NCBI RefSeq assembly: GCF_963678635.1
Contig: NC_087070.1
Location: 42,041,831-42,105,830, forward strand
Reading direction: 5' to 3'
Length of the DNA stretch: 64,000 nucleotides
Origin: Symsagittifera roscoffensis
Lineage: Eukaryota; Xenacoelomorpha; Acoela; Convolutidae
Of the stretch, positions 38,101 through 50,395 are shown one piece after another (position 1 is the stretch's first letter; each line of letters opens with the position of its first letter). The notes beneath the pieces are model-generated. The model worked only from the letters and a program-made list of their open reading frames with translations. It ran no database searches and was not told the DNA's origin. A program made the translations under genes and the position numbers.

Positions 38101-40014
38101 CAACCAACCGTCTCCTTCAGCGATGGCGATGGATTCAAGCACGCTGTATCCACCAATCCTGAGCACGAAACGCAGTCATTGCTTATTTCAAATAACGCTA
38201 CACTTTGCGAAAACAATAATACGTCATTATTTAATCCAGCTGTAACAGCAGCTACCAATACTCCGGTATGCTGTTACTTTTCTGTACCTCATCCTTCGTC
38301 TTCCATTCAAAATATCCCCGTCAACAACTTTAATAACGATTCTCGAGTTGTTGGAAACATGCCCGCCATCTCCAATCAATACTCTGGATACACCCCCCAT
38401 GCCATTTTCTCACAAACCCCTGCAAATTTAATCTGCAGAAATCAAAACTTGCTATCACATATCGTGTATAGCAACCCTGCTTCAGTGAACAATCCGTTTA
38501 GCGGACAGTCTGCCGTTAATAATCAGCCCAATGTGCCACTAATGTCCCAGTGGACACCCGCAGTCGCCCAATATATCGCTGGGGTAACAAGTGATGGTAA
38601 CAAAAACCCATCAGTTGGTGTTTTTTCATCCGTAACGCCAATATCTCAGCAACAATTCCCGCACGTATCAAGTGGTGGTACCGTTTACTATGGGTTTCCC
38701 AATCACGACGCATCAGCTGAAAACTCTTACATATATCAGCAGCAACCTTTTGCAGCTGATCCTAGCAACACATTGCCGTCGTTGCAACGAGCTCCCCAAC
38801 CGCAAGCCGTGACACTGAATGACTTAGTCCAAGCTCTGTCAGTCTCAAAGAAGGATCCCCTTCCACAATGGAAGCTGGCCCAGTACGATGGCAACCCGCT
38901 CCAATGGCACAAATGGTTTGGCCAATTTTGCAGTACTGTAGACGCAGCGTCCCTAAGCGATGATGTGAAGTTAACTTATTTAAAAACATTAGTCACGGGA
39001 AAAGCTAAGTCAGCCATAGCAGAGTTCGCATACAGTGGAAGAATGTATAGGGATGCTCTGAAAACTCTGGAAAGAAAGTTTGGCCAGCTACAAAATGTAA
39101 TTACGGCCCACCTTGATAAGTTGTCCAGTTTCCCGCAACTTCGAATGCACAACTCTGAGAACATCATGAGCTTCTCGATGACCATTTCAAGTCTAGTGGC
39201 TGTCTTTAGATCTCTTGATTATGACGAAGATTTGAAAAGCGTCTCTTTGTTAAATCAAGCTCTTTCGAAAATTCCACCAAACATGAGAGAATCGTGGTCA
39301 CTTTTTGTCGTGAAACGTAATTGGTCACGCCCCAACCTAATTGACTTTAACAATTGGTTAAAAGATAAAGTAGAAGCTCATGAGTAAATGAAAAATATGC
39401 CTGGAAAGCCCAAAGTCGAAGAACCATCCAAAACTAAAGCTGTAACGAGAGTTTTTGCCTCGACAAGTACAGTTGAGAAAAAGTTTGAATATCCTTCTTG
39501 TATCCTCTGCAAGGAGAAACATGCCTTGTGGAAGTGCTCTGTGTTTAAGGAGAAAACTCCAACACAACGTGCGAAATTCTCTGCGGAAAACAAATTGTGC
39601 TTCTCTTGCTTACAAGGGAACCACGCATTCCGGCAATGTCCCAGAGCAAAGAAATGCACCAAACCAGGTTGCACTAGCACTCATAGTGTACTTCTCCATG
39701 GGGCTGAACGTGTTTTTCCTAGTCAAAATCCGGCCAAAAATGATAGCCGTACAAGACCCAACGCTGGTCAACCAAGATCTAATGCAGAGCCGGATAAAGC
39801 GAGCACAAACGCTGATCGAAAATCATTCAGCGAGAATATACCAAACGCAAGTTCGAATCATGCAGACATTCATCCCGTTCCGTTGGATGTAAGTTGCGCA
39901 ATCTCGAACGACCAATCATCAATCATAACATCGAAAGAGTTACTGTCCATAATCAAGCTCCAAGTTTCCACCGCTTTCCAGATTGCTGATTGTTTAACAT
40001 TGTTTAACACCTAG
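38089..40014 (+). pseudogene. gag: BEL gag core (DUF1759) and zinc-knuckle region
   Basis: After a Pro/Ser/Asn/Gln-rich linker, the frame encodes a DUF1759-type capsid core beginning near LPQWKLAQYDGNPLQWHKWF and including VTGKAKSAIAEFAYSG. An in-frame TAA at 39385-39387 interrupts it. The same frame goes on with a Cys-rich region (CILCKEKHALWKC, CFSCLQGNHAFRQC, CTKPGCTSTHSVLLH), the zinc-binding nucleocapsid-like part of BEL polyproteins. It ends at a TAG before the protease. Confidence 0.8.
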
Positions 40015-40967
40015 AGAGTGCTGACTGTTTAACATCTATTCATTCCTGGATATCGGCTAAATTAGTCAAATGTCTGAATCTTTCAGGAAGAGATTTGGAT
40101 CTCACAGTAAATGGTATTAACACAACGACTGTTGTTAAAACGAAACAAGTTCAGATGAAGGTATCTTCTAACTTCGATGGATTCGAATACAAATTCGATT
40201 TAACCGCATTTGTAAAGGATGAACTTAAAGTCGGTACCGATACCGTCAACATCCCTGCATTACAGAGCAGTTGTCCGTACCTTGCTCCAATCAAACCAAT
40301 TGTGTATAGCTACGCCGATATAGACTTAATAATTGGTCAAGACTCCTTCCATGCTATTCGGCCTGAGGAGTACATCAAGAGTGAGGCCGATCCAAACACT
40401 TCGCCCGTCGCGGTTCGCCTTCCAATAGGCTGGTTCTTGAGCGGCCCAATGCCGACATCTACTGGTTTCCTTTCTACTTGTTTCAAGTGCAATACGGATG
40501 ATACCGAACTAGCTTGTCAAATCAAACGCTGGTATGAAAGAGAGTCATACGGAGCCTACAAACAGGTCGATTCCCGTTCAGCCGAGGACAAAAGGGCGGC
40601 TAAAATACTCGATTCCTCCACCGTCCATGATGGATCAAGATACGCTGTAGGTATGCTTTGGGCAGAAGAATCTATCATGTTACCAGACAATTACTATTCC
40701 TCTTTGGTTCAGTTAAAATCGTTGGAAAAACGTTTAGCGAAAGATCCTCACTTAAGGGATCAATACTCAAAAACTATCGAAGATGATTTCAGTAAAGGAT
40801 ACGTGATTCAAGTTCCTCCCCATAATTTTTCGAACCGCAGCATACGCGAGTGTAATCTTCCTTACCATCACGTGGTGAACCCAAATAAACCTGGTAAAGT
40901 GAGGCGTGTCCTTAACGGAGCGTCTAAATTCCACGGTATGTCATTGAACAAATCGTTGCAAGTATGA
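40015..40967 (+). pseudogene. pol: BEL protease C-terminal part and start of reverse transcriptase
   Basis: The frame carries the DUF1758-type retropepsin region from LDLTVNGI onwards, including YADIDLIIGQDSFHAIRP and PIGWFLSGPM. The Asp-Ser-Gly active-site segment expected just upstream is not recoverable in frame, so the protease is probably dead. The reverse transcriptase N-terminal domain follows (LPYHHVVNPNKPGKVRRVLN). A TGA at 40965-40967 interrupts the frame, which then continues. Confidence 0.82.
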
Positions 40968-41948
40968 CCCGACCTACTGCAAAACCTTGTGTTCGTTCTC
41001 CTCCGTTTTCGTCAACATCATTTTGCCGTATCGGCTGACATTGAAGGGATGTTCCTACAAGTCGGCGTCCTTCCAGAGGACCAACCATATCTTCGTTTTC
41101 TGTGGCGGGAGGACCCCACAGCCGATGTGGTTGTACACCAGTACACCAGACATAACTTTGGAGCGAGAGATTCGCCAACGTGTGCAAGTTATGCATTGCA
41201 AAGGACTGCAATAGATAATCAGGCGATGTTCCCTGACGCAGCGTCCGCAGTTCTAGAGAAATTTTATATGGACGACTACCTAGACTCCTTTGAGGACCCT
41301 GATGTTGCATTTAAAATGGGTCAAGAGTTGATTACTCTGTTAGCTCTAGGTGGTTTTAAATTAACTAAGTTCATAAGTATTGTAACTAAAATTAATAAAG
41401 AGTTAAACCCGCCCCAAAGCGCGCCGCAACAGGAAAGTAAAAACTTTGTAACTTGTGGGGATAATTCTACTGATGTTCTTGGTCTGAAGTGGGACCATAT
41501 CGACGACACTTTGTTCGCAAGCCGTGGTGTCAACCGTGAACTTAAAAATTCGATAACACAGCGAACAGTGTTAAGTTTTGTTTCTTCCGTTTTCGACCCC
41601 ATAGGTCTCGTAGCGCCCTATACCGTAAGAGCGCGATTTTTGTTGAAAGAAATCTGGCGCATTCATGGTCAACAATGGGATGATGAGCTACCCGTTGATA
41701 TCAAGACAAAATTTCTTGCCTGGCACTCTGGTTTGCCATCTCTAGGGAAAATGAGTATAAAGCGCAGCTACTTCTCCGTACCAGTCGATTGGGTTGAGTT
41801 ACACATGTTCGGTGACAGCTCAGAAGAAGTTTTTTATGCTGTATCTTTTCTTCGCGCCCGTGTGAAAACTTCACTTGAAACACAAGTTGCCTTCGTCTTT
41901 GGAAAAGCAAGAGTCGCGCATGAAAGCGCTCTGCATCCCGAAGCTTGA
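40968..41948 (+). pseudogene. pol: BEL reverse transcriptase and start of RNase H
   Basis: Continues in the same frame after the TGA. It has SADIEGMFLQVGVLPEDQPY (RT motif A with Asp) and the catalytic KFYMDDYLDSF (YMDD). A connection region (SFVSSVFDPIGLVAPYTVRA) and the RNase H start (ELHMFGDSSEEVFYAVSF) follow. The frame is lost by a frameshift at about 41900-41945, within the RNase H region. Confidence 0.9.
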
Positions 41949-43053
41949 ACTGCAGGCCGCGTTACTCGCTACTCCCTTGAAGGAAGATGTCCTCAAAGCT
42001 CTAACCATTCCTGTGTCAAACACGTTCATGTGGACTGACAGCACCACTGTGCTCCAGTGGTTAAACTCAGGTAGTAAGCAACCCACGTTCGTGGCAAACC
42101 GGATTGGAGAGATTCTGGAAAGTACGACCGTAGACCAGTGGTTTCATGTCTTAAGTGGAGACAACCCTGCTGATACGGGCACCAGAGGAATCTCAGCGGA
42201 GTCCTTAAAAACAGGCAGCTGGGTAAACGGGCCAAGTCTGCTGAAAAGTGGCGAGTGGCCTTTCAAGCCGAGCATAGAAATACTTAAGAAAATCCGCCTG
42301 GCTGGTCCCGCTTGTGACCTTAATGAAGGTTTACAGCAGGCCTCTAATTTTTCAAACGTTACACAAAAACAAAAACAACCCTGTTTGTTTGCATGGGAAG
42401 AATTCAGCTCGTTTCGTAAACTCCAGCGAGTGGTTGCCTTCATGCTCAGGCTTAGTCCGAAACACCGGCACTACCGCACTAAAGTCAAGGAAATAACCGA
42501 TCCGGTTGAATTAGAAACCGCCAAACAACGACTTTTGTTGATTTCCCAAAAGGAACCTTTTGAAGCGGAATATTTACTCCTGTCCTGCGACCAAACCGTA
42601 AAAAAGTCTAGTCGTATCGCACAATATGCACCGTTTATTGGTCCTGCATTCCTAATTCGTTCAACTGGGCGAACTCGCCGCCTAGTTGAAACTAAATATG
42701 ACACAAAACACCCCATAATACTTGATGGAAGGCATTCTCTGGTGAAATTGTTCGTAAGTGATATTCATTATCGCTATCAGCACCAGTTCTTAGACTACCT
42801 GCGAGCTGTAATTCACTTAGAGTTCGCAATCTTGAACCTTCGCTCTTTATTAAAGTCCATTAAAGTCAACTGCCTTATATGTAGGAAGCGCAAAGCCAAA
42901 ACTGTCACAACTATGATGGCAGAGCTTCCAGTTGAAAGGCTTGGTTACCGCCAGCCTCCCTTCACAAACTGTGGTGTTGATTACTTGGACCCTTTTACGT
43001 CTCAATCAGGAGGAGTTCTGAAAAACGATGGTGCTTCCTTTTTACATGTATGA
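41900..43053 (+). pseudogene. pol: BEL RNase H end and integrase zinc-binding part
   Basis: A frame shifted relative to the RT continues RNase H (MWTDSTTVLQWLNSGSKQP with the conserved Asp, and SGDNPADTGTRGISAESL). It then enters the integrase N-terminal region (HSLVKLFVSDIHYRYQH, and the CLICRKRKAKT cysteine pair) and the first part of the core (LGYRQPPFTNCGVDYLDPF, which holds the first catalytic Asp). A frameshift near 43045 ends it. Confidence 0.87.
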
Positions 43054-43811
43054 CCACCAGAGCTGTACATATTGAGATTGTCTCATCCATGAACACGAGT
43101 TCGTGTGTAATGGGAATCGAAAAATTCATTGCCCGTCGCGGCACTCCATCAGTCATTTGGTCTGATAACGGCACCAATTTTGTGGGAGCCGAGAAAGAAC
43201 TCTTAAATTGTATTCAGTCGTGGAACGGACAAGCACCCCCAGAGCTGGCGAAAAAGGGTATTAAGTGGAAATTTAACCCCCCGGCAACCCCGCATCACGG
43301 TGGTTCTTGGGAACGTCTCGTTCGATGTTGTAAAAGGGTATTCTACGCAATAAGAGGAAGTAGAAAGCTCACTCCCGAAGTCCTTGAAACAACTTTCTGT
43401 CTTGTAGAACAATCACTGAACGCTCGACCTATAACCTCAGTAAGTGCAAGTCCGGATGGTTTTGAGGTGTTAACTCCTAATTATTTTTTGTTAGGCCGAA
43501 ATGGTACTAGCTTTCCTTGTCTCTCTTTCCAGGAGCACTCCGACCATCGAAAGCAATATATCTGAGCGCAAAGCTACGCCAACGCAATTTGGAGTCGTTG
43601 GCTGCGAGATTATGTGCCAGCGCTGAATAAACGCAGTAAGTGGCACTCCGATAGTGACGTTATTTTAAAAACAGGGGATTTAGTGTGGATTGTTGACGAA
43701 CGCAGCCCAAGGGGACACTACCCTCTGGCTCGTATAAAAACCCTTAATTACGGAAAAGACAACATAGCCCGATCCGCCGTAGTTACCACCCACTCCGGGG
43801 AGCTAACTTGA
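43050..43811 (+). pseudogene. pol: BEL integrase core and C-terminal DUF5641-type domain
   Basis: The shifted frame gives the integrase core with SDNGTNFVGAEKELL (second Asp) and PHHGGSWERLVRCCKR (Glu), then NYFLLGRNG. An in-frame TGA at 43563-43565 breaks it. The same frame resumes with the C-terminal domain typical of BEL integrases (SDVILKTGDLVWIVDERSPR and GHYPLARI) and stops at 43811. The 3' LTR begins 48 bases later. Confidence 0.88.
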
Positions 43812-43858
43812 CCGGCCGTAAAACTCGCACCCGTTTTCGCTCCTTTGGGCGCGGAAGA

Positions 43859-44035
43859 TGTTCGCGCTTAAATTAATCTTAAATTAATGACGTCATTATA
43901 GCGCGAAAGTGAAAAAGCTAAAATTAGATTTTCTTAGACAAAAGGCTGTTATATTATCTGTTGAATTGCCGATAATTTACAGATATTGAAGCAGGTTTTT
44001 GTAAGGTCTTACAGGATACACGAGAGTGCGGCACA
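43859..44035 (+). repeat. 3' LTR of the BEL/Pao element (177 bp, internal deletion)
   Basis: Same ends as the 5' LTR. About 128 bases are missing between AGACAAAAGGC and TATATTATCTG. Outside the deletion, only a few substitutions separate the two copies. Confidence 0.92.
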
Positions 44036-44230
44036 ATCAGCAATCATGTGCAACAGTTGTTTGTGCTATTGTTCGGCGAACGTAAAGAAACCTACACGTT
44101 CATGTTTAGCTTTATGCTAGTTCTAATCTTAGGTTGACTTTACATTGTATTGTATTGTCATATTCAATTCTAATTCTTCAATGATGTTTTTAAATGTACA
44201 TTTACAGTTTTAGTCTTTTGATTATTTAAG

Positions 44231-44395
44231 GATCTGTCATGGCGCAGCCAGCAGCTTTGTTTCAAGAGGAGCGTACATATGTGTATGGCGTTCTTCCATG
44301 TTGGAAGGTATTAACATTGGGTCCTCCAACTCCTGGACCAGCTGGATTGAACCATTCTTTGAGGCAGTGGCATGGAAAAAAAGTGATCCTCATGG
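44231..44395 (+). CDS. Possible host exon (52 codons from ATG 44239)
   Basis: A TTATTTAAG acceptor-like sequence ends at 44230, ATG follows at 44239, and 52 codons are open to a CATGG|GTAACT donor-like site (phase 1). The peptide has MAQPAALFQEERTYVYGVLP and ends HSLRQWHGKKVILMG. Base composition is distinctly GC-richer than on either side, as for a real exon. No domain is recognised and no partner exon was found nearby. Confidence 0.35.
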
Positions 44396-46169
44396 GTAAC
44401 TGACACTTTCAAGAGCGTTTGTGTTGACCCCTACCCAGAATAAACAACCAGTACAAAAACTGATATAGAAAAGAAAAACATATTCGCTACGGATGCAGCG
44501 AGTGCATGAAATTTTACCGAAATAGTTCAAGGGTCTAGTTTAAATCGACCTAAATTATACGCAAACTATTGTACATTATCAAGAAGCCAAATCTAGGATA
44601 AAGTGGAGATCTTTCTTATTTTTAGGAACGGAAAAAAATTTTATGCTAAAATATCCTATGATAATTTCAATAAAATTTAAATGGTAGTTTTTACACAAAA
44701 TGCGGAGAAGTATTTAAAGAAGGTTGAAACATTATTCACGAAGGCATCAGGACATCTACCGAAAGGAGGGGTACAAAAATCATGCATATTATTTTCAACT
44801 CAGTCCAAGCAGCTTTATGCAAATGGCCATTGGAGAAAAAAGTGAGTGCTCAGAGACGTCTTCATAGAACACAAGATATTCACAGCGATTGTGAAAGAAG
44901 TTATGCGAAGAAAAGGTTCCACATGAAACTTTGAAGTCAAGTACGGTAGTTCAGTCCTGTGGCAAAAAAAAACAGCTCTTTTTAAAAAAACTACTGTCAA
45001 ATGAATCCCCATCTTACCCGGTCCGTATAACGCAAGAACATACGGGGGGGGGCTACCCACTAGGTCATTGAAAAAACTGTATCTTAAAATATAGTAGGTG
45101 TAAAATTTGTCAGAATATATAGTTCTTTCTGTTTGCTTCTTAGCTTGGAGATGAAAATATAGAATTCGAACAAGACAGCAAAAATAACTTGGAGTTCGGA
45201 TGATGAAAGAGATGGAAAATGAGGGCGCAAACCAAGAGTGTAAGCAACTCAGATGTCATCAAAACGACCTCTGGAAAATTGAAATTACTAAGGTAAATCA
45301 AAGAGCTAACAACCAATTTCTGCTCTAAATAAATGTAGTCCAGCAGCTGTAGATAACGGTAAAAACGATTTTCAAATTCAAGTATTCTGTCACCAAAGTC
45401 TTCTCATTTTTGGTACAAAAAAGTCAATTCTATCTGTATAGCCTCGATTATCGTTCCCAAAACGGTTGTAGCTAAAGCAATTCTCTAGTTACGTTAATCT
45501 GTAGATTTATTTTGTGTTTACTCAATCTTCTTTCCATTTTGTCATTGCGAGAGGGGTGATGCCGAGCGGGTTGACAAAAAGCCAAATAAAATAATGAACA
45601 CAATTTCGAAAAGTTTTATTTTTATGTTTATTACGATAGCAGATTCCAGTATGTTACTTTTATTGTTGACTTTGAAGCCTTACATACTACTGACCTGATG
45701 ACCAATATTTTAACCGCAAAATTATAATTTTGTTGCAAGTTGGGACCAAGGCCATTTTCCACTCCCCAACATTTAAAAAATAGATATTGCGAAATCTGCA
45801 AGGTGAGCAACTTATCTAATGGGAACACAATTGGTCTTCATACCGTTCATCGTAGTATTACGCTTTCAGCCACATTGTGTGGGGCTGAATTGAAAAGAGT
45901 CGACAATTATAGTAGATTTCCTGGAAGTTTTCAATGGGCGCATAGGATATGAATAATGGGCTCTTTTTCCTTTCCCCCCCCCCACCTGCAAAACTTTACA
46001 TGTAAATTTGTTGACTACATTGTCCGATTGTTATGAAAATTTACATATTGACTAATAAGGCTACGACAAACATATTTGGTCTTCATACTCAACCTCGTAA
46101 ACCCACTCATTACACTAATATATTGAAGCTCGTCTGAGGTGGGGGGAAAAGGAAAAAGAGCCGAATAAT
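44396..46169. other. Non-coding region with a MITE-like inverted repeat
   Basis: No supported gene; the few frames are short and low in complexity. A pair of inverted segments at about 45949-45990 and 46136-46170 (both containing CTCTTTTTCC and a long C/G run, with AATAAT outside) encloses about 145 bases, suggesting a small MITE-like element. Confidence 0.45.
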
Positions 46170-46712
46170 GTTTTTGGTTTGTAGAAAAGCGCGAAAACTT
46201 TTTTTCGCAAAGTCAGCAAAAAGTCAAGTCAACGAAGTGTCAGATTTGTTGAAAAGCGCGAAAATGTTTTCCGGCAAAAACAGCAAAAAGTCACATCCGT
46301 CCAATTCTATGTCGTTTTCTGACAATTTTTTTTCGCAAAGTCAGCAAAAAGTCAAGTCAACGAAGTGTCAGATTTGTTGAAAAGCGCTAAAATTTTTTCC
46401 GGCAAAAACAGCAAAAAGTCAAATCCACCCAATTCTATGTCGTTTTCTGACAATTTTTTTTCGCAAAGTCAGCAAAAAGTCAAGTCAACGAAGTGTCAGA
46501 TTTGTTGAAAAGCGCGAAAATTTTTTCCGGCAAAAACAGCAAAAAGTCAAATCCACCCAATTCTATGTCGTTTTCTGACAATTTTTTTTTCGCAAAGTCA
46601 GCAAAAAGTCAAGTCAACGAAGTGACAGATTTGTTAAAAAGCGCGAAAATTTTTTCCGGCAAAAACAGCAAAAAGTCAAATCCACCCAATTCTATGTCGT
46701 TTTCTGACAATT
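46170..46712. repeat. 128-bp tandem repeat, about four copies
   Basis: The phrase CGCAAAGTCAGCAAAAAGTC starts at 46206, 46334, 46462 and 46591, giving periods of 128, 128 and 129 bases. Each unit also holds a second related phrase, AAAAACAGCAAAAAGTCA(A/C)AT, so the unit may derive from an older dimer of about 64 bases. Differences between copies are few. The open frames across it are repeat translations (for example KSQVNEVSDLLKSAK), which I do not consider a gene. Confidence 0.9.
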
Positions 46713-49700
46713 CTACTTTCTCAAGATTTTTAATGATGCAAGGTTTTTGGTTTTCTTTGTTGAATGACAATCACAATGAACCCAAAAAACCGTAGTGTAA
46801 TTTTTCTTGTTTTTCCTTTGAAATTTGCACTGTTTCATAAATTGTCATTCATTGGTTTTTTTTTGCCACTGACAAAAATGGTTTTGAATCAATTTGAATC
46901 AATTTTAATTGATTTAAAACCCATAAAAACTGATCAACCATGTGCACATTATAAATGATTTTAAACATATTTAAACAAAATTTAATGGGTTCTTTTTTGC
47001 CAAAAGCTCAGTCGTCTTTAATTTTAACTTTAAGTAATTTTTTTGCTCAAAATTTTGAGTAAAATTTGTTGTCAAAGAAATCTCCGCTATTGATGTATTT
47101 ATCTATAGCCGTTTGAGGAGCGTTTATGACCGCAAGCAAGTAATTCCAGTAGGAATTCCGTACAATTCTGAGAGCAAAAAAAAATTTCCGAAGTCATGAA
47201 AGAAAACAAATTTACACGCAATGTCATCAATTGTTTTTATTTCCAATTTCATCAAATATTTTTTTTATTTCAAATGAAAAAAATCAATTTAAATTATTTT
47301 ACAAGGCCTCAAAACAAAGGAGCGCTCAAATGACAAAAGAAAAATTTAAGTCATTGAAAGTCCTTTTGTTTTCGTTTTTTTTTAGCTTGGAAAGTGATAT
47401 CATTTTATATCACTTTAAGAGTTTTCAAAATTCATCCCACATATTTCAAACCATATACTTTCCCGATACAAAAATTGATCTGAGTTTAATCTGTATTTTT
47501 TATATGCAAAACCGACAGCAATCTATTTTTTGTTAGAGCTGGGCCTCTTTTTCTCCCCCATTTTCCCGAAAATTTGATCAAAACGAAATTCACCAACAGT
47601 GCCACCAACTAAGCATTTTATTTGCGACTTAGGTTAGAAAAAATTCTCCATAGTAGTGCACAACGCTTCGCTTAAGTAATTACAGTTATAAACTCCCTTT
47701 GGATTTTAGAGCTCAACATAATCAAGCGTAAGAACTTCTTGATCAAAAACCTCGCTATTTACGCTAAAATGGAAAACTTTAAAGCTAGTTAATCTTTTTT
47801 TTGTCTTCAGAACATCGTCGCCTTCTCTCTTATAAATTTCCTCGCCATGTTTCATTGGCAGTTTTAAATCATTGAAACTTTGGGTTTTTCAGCAGCAAGG
47901 GTGGATTTAGGCGGACTCCTCCCCCTTAGGGATTCGACCCCATGCCGACCCAAAGGATTCGACCCCATGCGCGCCAAAAAAACACCAAATTGAGACTCAT
48001 TTTCTTGAAGTTTTGCAGTGATTTTCTGTTCACCTTTTCCGGTGGTTACAAAAATTGACATGATGATTAATTACGCAATGACAAAGATAATTGTTCTTCG
48101 CTTAACAAAAAAGTGTGCCTTTAGCGCTTATAGCATGCATATAAATTATAAAAGTCACAAAATTTTGGAGTGGTGAAATGTTACAAAAACTACCAAGAAG
48201 TTTGAAAATCAGAGTTTTTTTGGCTGTTTCTATTATTTCTATTAGTGCTGTTTCTATACTTTTCTTTTATTTCTGGCCTGCATTGTTTTTTTTAAATTAA
48301 TTCTGTTCTCAAGGGCAAAGGTCGTGAAAACTGTCATGTGAGTTAACCGAGTAATTAGAAACCACTATTTATTTTCAAATACAAACACAACCTCAAAAAC
48401 TCATTGATACTTTCATCGATTTTTTCATCTGGTGAAGCGCAATGATGTTAATGTTCTCGCTAAAAAAAGCGAGCAAAATCAAAGGTCGTGAGTTTTGCTT
48501 TTTCTGTTGAGCAAAGATCAATGTCTGGAAAAACAAAATAGCTGATCAAAAAAATTTCACAATTTTTTCAAGAGCTGTTTTAAAATTGATCTACTGTTTT
48601 ACACTAGTGGAAAAAAATGAAGCGCAATTTTTGGATTTTTTTCTCTAAAAAGCCTGGTTGCATCGCCAGATTTGGACAATTATCAGAGCTACCCTCTATG
48701 AAACTATCAATGTTTAGTTTAATGATTTATTATTGTAATCCGGGTTTGAAAATGCCAGATTTTTTCATCTGCACTAAGTTTTGCATCATAGTGAGCAGTG
48801 AACCATTTCTTGAATTGAAATAATTTGTGTATACCTTTTATTGAACTGGCCAGTTTCTTAGTTTTTCACGCGGATTGAAAAACTTAGTTCAGATGAAAAA
48901 ATGTGGAATTTGCAGACCCTCATTATATTGGTAACTCATTGAACCAAAACATTGATAGTTTTGTAAAGGGTACATATGATGGCTTTGTCTTGGTCTATAT
49001 AAAAATTTAAATGAAATTCAATAAAACTTTTTTCCAAAATGGAATTTGAAGAGACATTTTAGAAGAAAAAAAAACATAATTTGCGTTTACTTTAGTCCAG
49101 CACTAGTGTATTCTTCAGTTAGCGTATTTTTTACTTTGATTTCTGCTTTTAAAAGCCAAAATGTAAGCCAGCCTCTTTCCTCCCCCCTCCCCCCACCTGA
49201 ACATTTTGTTTCCGAATGTGACGAAAATCGGCATGCGATTTAATTAGGCCTTGATGATGATGAGTGGTTTCTGCGTTTCGCAGGGGATCTACGAAAGCCT
49301 CTTTTTCTAGCCTGTCTAAGCATAGTCTGTTTATCTTATTTTCCCACACTCAAGACTCAGTTATTTTTGTTGAGCGAAGCTCTTTTTCTTTTGCGACTCA
49401 AGGCCGTTTTCGCCATGACAAACGTTTTTGGTGGTCAAGAATAACCTTGTAAAACCTCTCCTTGCATCATAAAACTGATGCTTTTCTAAGGTGAGGGAAA
49501 TGAATGGGAGCCGTATGGCAGTGTGTTATTATTTCTTGACTTGCAGTTTCCGATATTTAGGGTTAAATTATGAATGAAACGATATATTGTCAATCAGTCA
49601 GCTACCCGACACTGATCTACCTCAGAATCGAGACGAGGCAGAAATGAGTTGTCTGTAAACTTTCTTGTATATAAAGGCTTTTATAATGATAAGAAAATTG

Positions 49701-50395
49701 CATTCGTTGTTTTACAAGTACTTTATTCTGCTTGACTTCAAATAATTGGTAACGATAATAATGAAACTTCCGATTTGAATCTAATCAAGTCGTTCAATTT
49801 GACAGTATTTAATGATTTTTAAAAATTATAGCAAGTCAGCCATTTTCGATCGTGTTGCTCTAATGTTGGACAATCGCCAAAAACATAAATATGTTTTTGA
49901 TAAATGTTTTCAAACAAGAGCATAAGTGGGAGAGTTTTTTCAGTTTATCAGCAAAAAATTGATGAAGCTCCAGTTTTTCTTTTAAAAGAAAATCATAAGC
50001 ATACACTTCGCAGTCCTGCTTCTGGTCTGGCTTGTTATTTGAAGTTTGTGTCAAACGAACAAAAAATAGTTTCGAGGTTCAATTAAAAGATCGATAAAAG
50101 ATGACACACCGGCTGATAAGTCAATTTAATTTTGGCAAAATTTTTACAACACTTCATATGACAATGTAGAGCAACAAAATTGAAGTGGTCCAAAATATAA
50201 GTTAACAGAAGTTGAAAGAATTCTTGAATATAGTTTTTCATTCTCATTATGTTAAAGGCTTTGTTTCAAAAATTTTTCGGTTTTTCAGTTTTGTTTTTTA
50301 CATTTTCTAGTTAAGCTTTCATTAAGGACCACTCAAACACCATGAAAAACCATATGGTTGTGATATTAAGCCAAAGATTAGGTTTTGATGATGAA
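46713..50395. other. Non-coding AT-rich region
   Basis: No gene is supported over about 3.7 kb. A direct duplicate of a short phrase with GATTCGACCCCATGC lies at 47933-47975. A pyrimidine-rich stretch (about 49168-49200) resembles the C-run of the MITE-like element at 45970. The region may hold regulatory or 3' sequence of the minus-strand peptide gene at its right end. Confidence 0.4.

Larger units (their letters stand above)
35694..44040 (+). mobile_element. BEL/Pao LTR retrotransposon with target duplication, internally broken
   Basis: LTRs start TG and end CA (35699-36003 and 43859-44035) and are flanked by the same 5 bases, ATCAG (35694-35698 and 44036-44040), the duplication size usual for LTR elements. 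Internal order is an unknown ORF, gag with DUF1759-type core and zinc knuckles, protease remnant, reverse transcriptase, RNase H and integrase. This order and the RT and integrase types are those of BEL/Pao. At least five stop codons and four frameshifts break gag-pol. No env is present. Confidence 0.92.

Noticed and set aside
46170-46712. CRISPR-like array
   Set aside because: The periods are uniform and the 'spacers' are also repeated, so it is a plain tandem repeat in eukaryotic DNA.
47864-48061. Minus-strand ORF with GSNPLGRHGVESLRG
   Set aside because: It is produced by a short direct duplicate (GATTCGACCCCATGC) in non-coding DNA.
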